A stretch of DNA of 64,000 bases from positions 8,799,246 to 8,863,245 of the forward strand of contig NC_087081.1 of NCBI RefSeq assembly GCF_026151205.1. Direction: 5' to 3'. This DNA is from Bolinopsis microptera (Eukaryota > Ctenophora > Tentaculata > Lobata > Bolinopsidae). Under the pieces are notes generated by a model that searched no databases, was not told where the DNA came from, and saw nothing but the letters and a program-made list of their open reading frames with translations. Position 1 is the stretch's first letter, and each line of letters begins with the position of its first letter. Positions 12,111 to 21,429 of the stretch are shown piece by piece. The position numbers were made by a program, and so were the translations under genes.

Positions 12111-12263
12111 CGAAAGGAGTTATTTGCTCATGCTGGTGCATTGTGGAAAGAGCATGGTTATGCTCTAAGGCTAGTACTAGTACTAGTAGAGCTTATTAAA
12201 GTTAAACACCTACGCATATATGATATAAGATCGCGCGCGTTCCGCGCATTTTGTTCAATTTAA

Positions 12264-12755
12264 AGTCAATCTTTTAAACAAATAAGTATAATTCGTATAT
12301 CTTTGATTAACGTTTTAGTTATGAATATTTTCCTGCCTATACCTAAAACTTTGACTGTATAAGTATTGTTATTAAGAAAATTTCTGATCATTTCGTGTAA
12401 ATATGCCCATTTAGTTTTACTTATTTCATATGTTATGATCAAAACAAAATGGAGGACTTTTATTTGTTTTAAAATGCACTTAACTCTATTTACAGTTAAG
12501 CTAGAAATTTCAAAATTGCTAGATAATGATATTTAGACCATAAATTGTATGATGATTGATGTATTAAAAATCATACTAAAAGGATTGTTCTGGAATTTAT
12601 GGACAGCATTTAAAGAGTGCTTATGATATATATCTTGTCAAAACGCGAGAAAACGCGCAAAATACTTAGTTTGCAATTTGCGCTTTTTCAGCCACTGTGT
12701 GATACATGTTTCGTATCGCGCGCGAAAAGTGGCATGCAACGTATGTCAAATTGTT
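12264..12755. other. AT-rich spacer, nothing recognised
   Basis: No exon or repeat apart from a CGCGCGAAAAGTGGCATGCA block at 12719-12738 shared with 7080. Confidence 0.4.
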
Positions 12756-13047
12756 AACCATTGTTAATGGTCGGGCCCGGCGCGCGCTTTCTCGAGAAGA
12801 AAGCGGCGCGCGCTACTTCGAATAAATTTAGACGAGTAACATCCGTCAATAAAATTGTTGTATTTTCAAACTGATTTCATTTTTTAATCTAGTATGCCTT
12901 TTATTTTGTAGTTGGAGGATTTTGTTGACGAATGTTACCCGTCTAAATTTATTCAAAGTAGCGCGCGCCGCAATTTCTTCTCGAAATGTTAAGTCATAAG
13001 TGACAAGCGCGAAGCGCGCGCCGGGCCGGATCATTAACAATGGTCAA
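12756..13047. mobile_element. GC-rich foldback/MITE
   Basis: The ends are inverted copies: left ACCATTGTTAATGG then CCCGGCGCGCGCTT, right the complement ending TTAACAATGGTCAA. Inner parts also pair (TAAATTTAGACGAGTAACAT against ATGTTACCCGTCTAAATTTA). A diverged partial copy lies at about 22776-22857. Confidence 0.7.
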
Positions 13048-13847
13048 AGGATTTTGCCGCTTCGACGCACCGCGCAAATTAGCATTCTTGCTTTGCAGAG
13101 CAACGATCTGGAAGGGTAGACATTTCACCTAACCATGTGCTTTCGCGCCACTTCGGGCGCGCTTGTTTCACAAGTCAAGAAACCGCCGTGAGGCGGGCGC
13201 GCGCTACTGCAAGCGCAAGGGCTCTGGATAGAGCAAGGTAGACATCATTAATAAAATTTTAATCAGAAAAATAACATTAATAATTATAAAGTGTTTCATG
13301 TCTCATGTCTACTCTCAAAACAAAACCAAAAAGCTTAGGTTAGAGAAACATAGCAACCTGTAACATGTAAGATTGGCTTCCAGCTCAATATTATTGAGAC
13401 TTGAGCTAATTGCGAGCGTGCTAAATAACTCCACAGTCGATCTTCGTGATTGTTCTAAAAGGGCCCCCGACAGTTTACAGTTTAAAGTGAAACCAACTTT
13501 GGACTTTAATCGATGTATTTTCGGACGCTGCCAAATAAATAAAAGCCCTCTCGCTTACAGTACGCGTATAACTGATACATATGATTATGTGAAGACGCTG
13601 ATTCCGAATCGAATCACTCCCCATTACATAGGTTAAAATTCCGAATTTCTATGATGATTATGAACTAAAATATAATAGCCCTGGGGTCCCCAGGTAAATC
13701 ATAAATATTTCTTGTAGCGCGATGCACTACTGGGTCGCGCCGCGCATCAAATAATTCTTCGCGCAACCTTCGGTAGATCGGCGAAATGCACCACTGTGCC
13801 TCACCGGGCTGCGAAGGATTGACATCGTGAATCAAAAATATTTCCTG
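13048..13847. repeat. Repeat cluster paired with 6.6-7.3 kb
   Basis: 13434-13625 is the inverted partner of 6719-6815. 13713-13846 is a direct copy of 7142-7249. A truncated mini-transposon end (GGGGTCCCCAGGTAA) sits at about 13683. An 87-codon frame at 13373-13636 runs through the repeat and is not considered a gene. Confidence 0.55.
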
Positions 13848-14047
13848 ACTATTACATAAAAGCTGAAAAGCTAGGTAGGTTATTTTATGTTTTACTTCAT
13901 TTATTTATTGGTGATATAACAAAAATCTCACCAAGATCTGAATGATATTTTAAATAATTGAATTTGTAGCGAATGTTTGTCGCTTTGCCCTTATCTGCAG
14001 AGGGTTTATCATTTTGAAGTACAATTGAGATTGGCTTTTATCTCCTC

Positions 14048-14105
14048 TGAGTAACACAAGTTATTGCCGACGTTTCGCCCACATGGCTTCTTCAAAGGCG
14101 GAAAC
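14048..14105 (-). ncRNA. Hammerhead-ribozyme-like relic (Penelope-type repeat motif)
   Basis: The minus strand reads TTGAAGAAGCCATGTGGGCG then AAACGTCGGC. This matches the hammerhead core CUGANGA (with C3 changed to U), a short stem II (GCC/GGC) and GAAA, followed by a minimal stem III and GUC. Such motifs are known from Penelope-like retroelements. The changed C3 suggests it is inactive or only a relic. The fold was done by eye. Confidence 0.4.
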
Positions 14106-14244
14106 ATATTTTTTGTTACATAATCAATAATGTCCTGGTAAATATCCATATGAAGGTAAAACTCTAATTGTAATGATATGGTCTGTTAAAAGGAAAAGGT
14201 TTCAAACGATACAAAATTTCAAAGCAATAAATTGAGGTTTTGAT

Positions 14245-14305
14245 TCACTTCTCAAACATTTTATTCACTTCTCAAACATTTTATCACTTCTCAAACATTT
14301 TATTA
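14245..14305 (+). repeat. Three ~20-bp direct repeats at the probable 5' end of the retrotransposon
   Basis: CACTTCTCAAACATTTTA occurs three times in a row. It may belong to the 5' UTR or promoter of the retrotransposon that follows, but the element's 5' boundary is not fixed. Confidence 0.6.
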
Positions 14306-14524
14306 CATTATGTTGTTATCTAGTCTTGCTGCTAAATAGATAAGCCGACAGTGCAGCAGCTCATCGTGACGTGGCTTAAACGCTAATACTACGCACACTG
14401 ACTACAACACTACAGATAACAGAGACCCCTAGGCTCGGTGGCCCCAATTTAATTGGGCCCCTCCTTCCACATAAGTCCACCGTAGCCCTCCTTGAAGCGT
14501 AAGTTTACAAGTTTACCTTTCTAC

Positions 14525-16117
14525 ATGACTGAATCGACGGAACGCCCGTTTTGTTTCTCAACTGCAACCTGTTTGGAATTGATCGATAAACTCATTGTAT
14601 CTCAACTCGACCGTGAATTGCTGCTCTTTGGAGCGACTGAAGATGACCTTCAGTTATGCAAGCAATCCAAGCAGAAAATGCCACGTGCACACATTCTTGA
14701 CAGTCATAAGTGTACCTCTACATTAACCGAAACTACTGACAAACTTATCTCTCTAACTCAAATTTTTTCGAGATCGTCCACTGATGCGATGACCGGCCTC
14801 CTGAACACCGTTAGTGAAGCACAGTCCCTTGTCCAGTCTCTACGTGACCATTCTGCTCACCCTCCTACTCAACCTACAACCACCCTCCCCGAAATACCTG
14901 CACCACCTACACCGGTCCAGACTGTGGAACAGCCCTTCTCCAAGCTCGAAACTGGTGACCAGCTGCAGAGGTTTGACTTTAAGAGATTGGACTCTGAATT
15001 AACCTATGATAAAGTTTTCTCGAATAGAAAGGTTGCATATTTTGGCGATGCTCCTTACAAGTATTTAGGAGGGTACCACAGGGCAAAGCAATTAGACCCT
15101 GAGACGTACCTTGCTGAAAAACTTGTAGCAGTTGATGATGTGTGCAAGACCAACAACATCAACTATAAGGATTTCAATAGCTGCATGATCACCAAATATG
15201 AATCACACGTCTCGTGTATACCTCCTCATTCCGATGATGAATCGTGTATAGTACCCGACAGCACTATACTTACCATTTCCCTGGGGGGTAAAAGGGATTT
15301 AGTTTTTCGTAGACGTCCTCCAGGCGAGTATCGCGATGAAACCGTGACAGTTCAACACGGCGACTGTTACACTATGACGCGAAAGTCGCAGGACCTTTTT
15401 GACCATGCTGTTCCTCCGCAAACTCAGGCGGATTTTGAAGGTCCTCGAATCAGCTTAACCTTTAGACAGTTGGCCTCGGCACATTCCAGAAAATCTAGCA
15501 GCCATCAGCTGCGACCTCTACCCCATCATAAAGTGAACCAGACCAAACGAGTGCTGATACTGTCTGACAGCAAAAACTGTAATTTTGACTGTTCTCAATT
15601 TCGTTCACCTGTCATAGCGTTCCGGGAAAACTTATTTTTCCTCCGCGACTTAAAGGAACACCGGGAATCGATTCAACAAGCCGACATTGTACTCATAAGT
15701 GCTGGCATAAACGATATCCAGAAAAACAGAGCGAGTGCCGTCCTGCTGCATAATCACACCAGAAGTTTCATAGAACAGTTCCCGCGCACTATGTTCTTAT
15801 TCGATGCAGTCAGTCCACTATCGATACATGCTGACCGATTCAACACCCACAACGACATTATCCAGTACCTTAATGAACTCATGTTTAAGTGCTCCCTTCA
15901 CCATGACAACTTCAGACTCTTCGACAACTCAAGTTTTAGTCTCGCTCACCTCGCTCGTGACGGTCTACATCTTAACTATATTGGACAGAGTGTATTATCA
16001 GATTGCTGGGTAAACTGTGTGCTCATTGGACTGGGGTTCAGGCGTGGACCCCTACCTCTACGTGAGCACTTTAAACGTATGATATCTTATCCAATCCCTG
16101 GCCACTTTGGCACTTGA
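14525..16117 (+). CDS. Retrotransposon ORF1: AlkB-like 2OG-Fe(II) dioxygenase fused to SGNH hydrolase
   Basis: 530 aa from the first ATG; the frame is open 11 codons further up. The N-terminal 150 residues are Pro/Thr-rich without a known fold. Residues about 160-315 form an AlkB-type domain: the FNSCMITKYES strand, then PPHSDDE giving HxD (H235, D237), a distal H294 in FDHAVPP, and the RISLTFR pair R308/R314 that grips 2-oxoglutarate. This family removes alkyl groups from nucleic-acid bases. Residues about 340-495 form an SGNH hydrolase: LSDS (Ser349), SAGIND (Asn396) and DGLH (Asp479, His482). Esterases of this type are known in CR1/L2-like ORF1 proteins. The AlkB partner is the unusual part; it may repair or strip methyl marks from element RNA or cDNA. 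That role is inference. Both active sites look complete. Confidence 0.85.
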   Translation: MTESTERPFCFSTATCLELIDKLIVSQLDRELLLFGATEDDLQLCKQSKQKMPRAHILDSHKCTSTLTETTDKLISLTQIFSRSSTDAMTGLLNTVSEAQSLVQSLRDHSAHPPTQPTTTLPEIPAPPTPVQTVEQPFSKLETGDQLQRFDFKRLDSELTYDKVFSNRKVAYFGDAPYKYLGGYHRAKQLDPETYLAEKLVAVDDVCKTNNINYKDFNSCMITKYESHVSCIPPHSDDESCIVPDSTILTISLGGKRDLVFRRRPPGEYRDETVTVQHGDCYTMTRKSQDLFDHAVPPQTQADFEGPRISLTFRQLASAHSRKSSSHQLRPLPHHKVNQTKRVLILSDSKNCNFDCSQFRSPVIAFRENLFFLRDLKEHRESIQQADIVLISAGINDIQKNRASAVLLHNHTRSFIEQFPRTMFLFDAVSPLSIHADRFNTHNDIIQYLNELMFKCSLHHDNFRLFDNSSFSLAHLARDGLHLNYIGQSVLSDCWVNCVLIGLGFRRGPLPLREHFKRMISYPIPGHFGT

Positions 16118-16942
16118 GCACGACGTATTTTATATCTTAATGTCAAATTATCATGACAAAAATATCGAATCCTGAACAACTTTCCAGACTCGCGCTGAGT
16201 CGCAAACAATTTCACTAATCAAACAAACGTAACTTATTTGAACAAACTCTTACCATATTTTTTAAATTTTCCGTCATTTCAAATCAAAATTAGAAACTTA
16301 AATCAAATTCAAACTCAAGCACAAAGCACATAATACAACCAACTACTTAAACGAACTTTTCCCTTATCCAGATTCCCTACCTTCTCACCTTATCTATCAC
16401 ACCTTATCAGCAAAACGCGAAATAAACCCTGCTTGATAATAGTCCACGTCCCTACATCATAACAATCATTTCATATTATCTAATTCCTAACCTCATGCCG
16501 TACAATGATGACGCAATATTTACACGATATCTACACAGATATTTACACAGTACTCATTATACATACATCACACATTACTGTACATTTGACTCTGTACATT
16601 TGACTGATCTGTACATTTGACTCTGTACATTTGACTCTGAACATTCGACACATACATTACTGTACATATGGAAATTAGGCTCATGCACGGTGAGCTGCTG
16701 CCATCAAGTAATAGAAGAGAAGTTAAAGGTCAATCATAAAGGTAAAGGTGAAGTTTACTTAATTACTGTAGATAAGTCACGGTACTTTCTACACACAGGA
16801 CTGAAAGTCTTCGTTAGAAGTATATCTGACTAGGTCACGTTATTATTATCATATTTTGTATTAATAGTAAGTCTATACTCTCTTAAATATATCATAATAT
16901 AACTATAATACAAACGAATATAATACATTATCTCATAGTTCT
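16118..16942 (+). other. ORF1-ORF2 spacer of the retrotransposon
   Basis: Contains a run of about five GTACATTTGACT-type units (16581-16642). It also contains CAGACTCGCGCT at about 16185-16196, which is the exact complement of AGCGCGAGTCTG in the 3' UTR (20983-20994). No open frame of note. The length is large for bicistronic LINEs, so ORF2 expression probably does not rely on simple reinitiation. Confidence 0.6.
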
Positions 16943-19900
16943 ATGAACGAATCTCAGCGTTGCAACAAATGTTATACACGTATTCCTAAAGCACGTTCGT
17001 TCCTAATTTGCAGTCACTGCGACAAAATAAAACATATGAAATGCATGAAGTTATCTAAGTCTGAGGCAAAAATAATTGTAGATTCTGGCTCTGCCTGGAT
17101 ATGTTATGACTGTATTTCCAGCGCCTTACCAGTAAATGCATGCCCCTCGGCAAAGCCACCGAGACAAGGGCCCGTCATAGGTCCTAAATTTAAAGTTCAA
17201 TGCACATGCTGTAATGGCTGGATTTACTCCCCCGCCAACCTGAAAACCTGCCACTGGTGCGAATCTAAAGTGCATACCAAATGTCACTCCGACTTATTAG
17301 GATGCAGAAATTGCTGTGAAAATATGATCCCGGGATACTATGTACATTGCTATCAGCTATACTCATTACATACACATACTCACACCGGCGCAATCCACAA
17401 TCCCTACGATCGCTATCAGTTGATTAACGAAATAGGAAATACAATTGACCAAGATCAGGAACTCGAATATTGGAATGAGATTTCTGATATTTTAGTTAGC
17501 TGCAATTACATGGAGCCGACAAATGTAAGTTCGTCAGGACCATGTGATCTTAAGATATTTACCTTAAACATACGGGGACTTCTTAAAAACGTAGACAAAT
17601 TAAGAGAAGATATATTCACGTACTCGAAGTATGATGTCCTTTGTTTTAACGAGACTAATCTCTTGCAGGATAAGCTTCCTAATGGTATTAATGACCTAGT
17701 GCTTGAGGGATTTTATGAACCACTGTTACGAGATCCAATACGTAGTTCTGGTCGTGGTGGGGGTTTAGCAATTTATATCAATACGCGCGTATGTGAGTCT
17801 GAAAATATTGAAAAATTCTTTCCCCAAAACTTTCATGTGACAGACAAGAGTGGTGAATTCATGTTGGTAAAACTCCATAACTGCAAAGGCTTTAACAAAA
17901 CAAAGATAATCGTCAATATATATCGGTCACCAGCATCAAAAAATCCTGATAATTTTAACAAACTCATTGACTCCCTATTACACGGCATGGAAAGGCACTC
18001 GAGAAAACATACTATATTAGTCGGTGATTTCAATGTAGATCTTTCACATTATGATACTGACAAACATTGTCAAAATTTGATTGAAACTATGACTAAATAC
18101 GGTTTTTTTCAGCTAGTCTCACGTCCCACACGTATCACTGATCACAGTGCCACTCTTATAGATCATGTTTACAGCAATAACGTACAACACACACACAGCT
18201 GCAATGTTCTTACTGTTGACCTGTCTGATCATCTAGCCACTCTTGTTACTATCTCACTTGGGCAATACAGCCACATTGCAGGGAGTAGAAACAAACGACA
18301 CAGAGTCGACCATGGAATGAATATTGAAAAACGTATGTTTAACGAGTCGAACAACCTTAAATTTATAGAATTAATTGGATCCGAAATGTGGGAGGAAGTC
18401 ACACGTGAAAATTGTGCTGATGAACAATATAACAAATTTATTGAAATATACAGTCAGCATTATGATGAGGCATACCCAGTGAAAACCAATCATGTGCGCC
18501 GCAAATTTGAAAGGCAGGACCCCAAACCTTTTATGCTACCCTGGCTTGAAATTGCATGTGCTCGTAAAAACAAATTATTCCATGCCAAAATAGTGGACCC
18601 AACGGAGGAAAACTACAAGGCTTACAAAAAGCATAAGGCATTCTGCGACAAGCACATCAATAAGGCAAAAGACAAATACTACAAAACACAATTTGATAAG
18701 TATAAAGATTGTTCAAAGAAACAATGGCAGCTGATCAACACTCTACTTGGCAGAAAATCTAAATCTCATAACAAAATTAAACTCCAAAACGCCGACGGAA
18801 ATATCATAAATAGTGACAGTGATGTAGCTGAGCACTTTAACTCTTACTTCTCCAACATTGCCACAAAAATCAAAGATGCGATCAGCGCGCGTACTGTATT
18901 CGATCCAGGGGGTTTTAAACATTACCTTAGCAGCCCAGCTTCGCAGTCTATGTTCGTAAGACCAACTACCGAAAGTGAAGTTGAACAAATTATTAGCAAG
19001 CTTAAGAATAAATCCACTCAAGACACTAAAATTGAACCCCTAAAAATTGTAAAAGACTGCCCCTCCTTCTGTAAAGTCTTGTCCATAATCATTAACACAT
19101 CATTTAGTCAAGGTATCTTCCCATCATCTCTCAAAATAGCTAAAGTTATACCAATTCACAAAGGAGGCAGCAAATCCGACGCCACTAACTATCGACCCAT
19201 ATCTTTGCTGTGCACCTTTTCCAAATTGTATGAAAAACTTATGCATAATAGAGTAATGGACTTCCTTGACAAGAAAGGCTCGCTCTTTGAAGGGCAATAT
19301 GGCTTCCGGCCAGGCCGATCCTGTGAGCATGCTCTTTTGGATGCTCAACACACGATTCTGAATTCCCTTGCCAAAAAGGAAGTTGCTCTATTACTCCTAG
19401 TCGACTTTAGTAAAGCTTTTGATGTTTTGTCTCATGATGTATTGATTGACAAACTCCAGCACTATGGAATCCGTGGGCAAGCTTTGCAATGGTTTAAATC
19501 CTACCTGAGCACACGTCAGCAATATGTATGTTTGAATGGTATTAAATCAGCTCTTAAACCTATTACATACGGAGTTCCACAGGGCAGTATTATGGGACCT
19601 TTGTTATTCCTAATCTACATCAATGATATGCCAAATATCAACAGTATGATAAAGTTTATACTCTACGCTGATGATGCGAACATCATAATAAAAGGAAAAA
19701 ATGCAAACGATGTTATACAAAAATTCAACCAATTCTCCCACGAGTTTGTACGCTGGGTTGACTGTAATGGACTTGCACTTAATCTAAAAAAGACCTGCTA
19801 TATGCTTTTCGGTGTTAGAAATACTGATAATACTCCAAATATTCATATTGCAGACACACAATTAGAACGTAAAAGGGAAGCACGGTTCCTTGGCGTTATA

Positions 19901-20602
19901 ATGGATGATAAACTAACATGGTCTAAGCATATAGCAGCTGTTAGATCAAAAATGATGCGGTATGTAGGAATTATGTATAAAATAAAACGTCACCTATCGA
20001 TTCAAATAAGGCTACAGATATATCAAAGTTTTGTTCAATCGCATTTAAACTTCTGTTCAATTGTATGGGGGTTTGCAGCAAAAAATCACATTGAATCACT
20101 CTTCTCACGACAAAAACAGGGTATCAGGGCAGTAATGCCAGGTCACATTAATTACTTTTACAAAGACGGTCGACTGCCAGAACACACAAAACAATTTTTC
20201 AATAACAATGGTATACTCACGGTGCACAGTGTTATTGTAAAAAACACACTAATTCTCATGCACCGAATCAAACATTTCCGCAGCTCAGTCCCTCAACAAA
20301 TCTGTATGACTATCCCAGAAAATGCACCCACTGCAAACTCAGATCACGTGACTGCAGCATCCTGGTTAGCCGAGTACAACACCACACATTTCAGATCTTC
20401 GATGTTCTTCAAAGGACCTTTACTCTCAATTTATGCTGTAAATGCAAATGTAAGCACCCTACCCACACTTTTTTCCATAAACCTTTTTAAATCGGCTACA
20501 AAACGCATGCTCTTGAACCTGCAGAGTGAAAATGACGATGACACGTGGCCCAGTTTCTTATTACATAATATTCCAGGTCTAAGAAGGTCACAACGTGTCT
20601 GA
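16943..20602 (+). CDS. Retrotransposon ORF2: zinc fingers, APE endonuclease, reverse transcriptase
   Basis: 1219 aa starting at an ATG. Residues 7-57 form a PHD-like Cys/His finger (CNKC…CSHC…HMKC…CYDC). A second Cys/His module spans 87-125. Residues about 203-435 are an APE-type endonuclease: TLNIRG, NET (E237), NIYRSP, GDFNVD (D362), SRPTR, LIDHVYSN and SDH (D429/H430). It would nick target DNA to prime reverse transcription. The reverse transcriptase spans about 725-960: NYRPISLLCTFSKLYEK, QYGFRPGRS, VDFSKAFD (D821), GVPQGSIMGPLLFLIYINDM and YADD (908-911). The rest is a thumb and C-terminal domain with no RNase H. The frame has no stop, so the protein is probably functional. It lies 825 bp after ORF1. 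Confidence 0.95.
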   Translation: MNESQRCNKCYTRIPKARSFLICSHCDKIKHMKCMKLSKSEAKIIVDSGSAWICYDCISSALPVNACPSAKPPRQGPVIGPKFKVQCTCCNGWIYSPANLKTCHWCESKVHTKCHSDLLGCRNCCENMIPGYYVHCYQLYSLHTHTHTGAIHNPYDRYQLINEIGNTIDQDQELEYWNEISDILVSCNYMEPTNVSSSGPCDLKIFTLNIRGLLKNVDKLREDIFTYSKYDVLCFNETNLLQDKLPNGINDLVLEGFYEPLLRDPIRSSGRGGGLAIYINTRVCESENIEKFFPQNFHVTDKSGEFMLVKLHNCKGFNKTKIIVNIYRSPASKNPDNFNKLIDSLLHGMERHSRKHTILVGDFNVDLSHYDTDKHCQNLIETMTKYGFFQLVSRPTRITDHSATLIDHVYSNNVQHTHSCNVLTVDLSDHLATLVTISLGQYSHIAGSRNKRHRVDHGMNIEKRMFNESNNLKFIELIGSEMWEEVTRENCADEQYNKFIEIYSQHYDEAYPVKTNHVRRKFERQDPKPFMLPWLEIACARKNKLFHAKIVDPTEENYKAYKKHKAFCDKHINKAKDKYYKTQFDKYKDCSKKQWQLINTLLGRKSKSHNKIKLQNADGNIINSDSDVAEHFNSYFSNIATKIKDAISARTVFDPGGFKHYLSSPASQSMFVRPTTESEVEQIISKLKNKSTQDTKIEPLKIVKDCPSFCKVLSIIINTSFSQGIFPSSLKIAKVIPIHKGGSKSDATNYRPISLLCTFSKLYEKLMHNRVMDFLDKKGSLFEGQYGFRPGRSCEHALLDAQHTILNSLAKKEVALLLLVDFSKAFDVLSHDVLIDKLQHYGIRGQALQWFKSYLSTRQQYVCLNGIKSALKPITYGVPQGSIMGPLLFLIYINDMPNINSMIKFILYADDANIIIKGKNANDVIQKFNQFSHEFVRWVDCNGLALNLKKTCYMLFGVRNTDNTPNIHIADTQLERKREARFLGVIMDDKLTWSKHIAAVRSKMMRYVGIMYKIKRHLSIQIRLQIYQSFVQSHLNFCSIVWGFAAKNHIESLFSRQKQGIRAVMPGHINYFYKDGRLPEHTKQFFNNNGILTVHSVIVKNTLILMHRIKHFRSSVPQQICMTIPENAPTANSDHVTAASWLAEYNTTHFRSSMFFKGPLLSIYAVNANVSTLPTLFSINLFKSATKRMLLNLQSENDDDTWPSFLLHNIPGLRRSQRV

Positions 20603-21038
20603 AAGTTACTGGACACAACAGTCATTATATCAGTTTAGTGAATTAGTTAATTAGTTAATTAGTAAATCAGTTATTAGTCATATGGTTATTATTAAGTACT
20701 ATATATTATATGATATTACAAAAATAAACTATGAATATATATTTGCACACAAAAAAACCAGAACAAACTGATCACAGACTAGCGGCAACTAATATTAATG
20801 GATAAGCCACACATCCTAAATTCCAGGTCCATATTTACACTGCCACATTCCCCACTATCACTATTTTCCTATCAGCACAAACCGTAATTAATTGATTTCA
20901 ACAATCACAAACACTACATATCCAAACTAATGACATGGCATAGCAATATCTACGATATCCTAAATCAGTCCCTAACAAACTTAGCGCGAGTCTGAAAGGC
21001 TGTTGGAAGCACAGAGTGCTCCATATTTTGTTTTTATC

Positions 21039-21044
21039 AATAAA
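21039..21044 (+). terminator. Poly(A) signal AATAAA of the retrotransposon
   Basis: AATAAA in the 3' UTR, followed within 5 nt by a T-rich tract. It lies about 440 nt after the ORF2 stop. Confidence 0.6.
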
Positions 21045-21203
21045 CCTTTTTTTTTCATTTTCATTTTCTTTTTTCTATAAATTTATTAACTGCGTGCAAA
21101 TTTGTGTTTCAGATTTGATCTATTTATGATATATATTTATAATTATGTAATAAAGTTATTAATATTATATTCGTAAACATTGGCTGGCTTACAAACCAGT
21201 CCC

Positions 21204-21205
<2 letters not shown>

Positions 21206-21251
<46 letters not shown>
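21206..21251 (+). repeat. ~46-nt poly(A) tract
   Basis: Pure A run after ACAAACCAGTCCCC. It may be the tail of a short retroposon inserted beside or within the retrotransposon's 3' flank, or replication slippage. Mirror open frames here are artefacts. Confidence 0.8.
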
Positions 21252-21254
<3 letters not shown>

Positions 21255-21345
21255 ATGTCAATCCTTCGCATCTCGCCGATCTGCATACGTGGTTGCGATG
21301 CGCGGCGCGGCCCAGTAGTTGGTAGTGGCAGTGCATCGCGCTACA
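21252..21345 (-). repeat. Inverted copy of the GCGATGCACTAC repeat block
   Basis: Complement of the 7142-7249 and 13713-13846 blocks (GACATTGA…, CGATCTGCATACGTGG, GCATCGCGCTAC). Confidence 0.65.
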
Positions 21346-21429
21346 AATTGAGGTTAGGCAAAAGAATCTAAAAATCGTCATTAAAATAAATCAGTTATGT
21401 TTTAATTTCGTATCATCGTCTAGCTCTGT

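Larger units (their letters stand above)
14240..21060 (+). mobile_element. Near full-length non-LTR retrotransposon (CR1/L2-like), two intact ORFs
   Basis: Order: 5' UTR, ORF1 (AlkB + SGNH), 826-bp spacer, ORF2 (zinc fingers, endonuclease, reverse transcriptase), 3' UTR with AATAAA at 21039. Both long frames are free of stops and all catalytic motifs are present, so the copy looks young. The SGNH esterase in ORF1, the zinc fingers, the APE endonuclease and the lack of RNase H suggest the CR1/L2 group; the clade needs a tree. Both outer boundaries are estimates: I could not find a target duplication. The 3' end lies in a T-rich zone near 21045-21080. Confidence 0.85.

Noticed and set aside
12846-13040. 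64-codon minus-strand frame resembling one at 22632-22850
   Set aside because: The similarity comes from the shared GC-rich foldback repeat.
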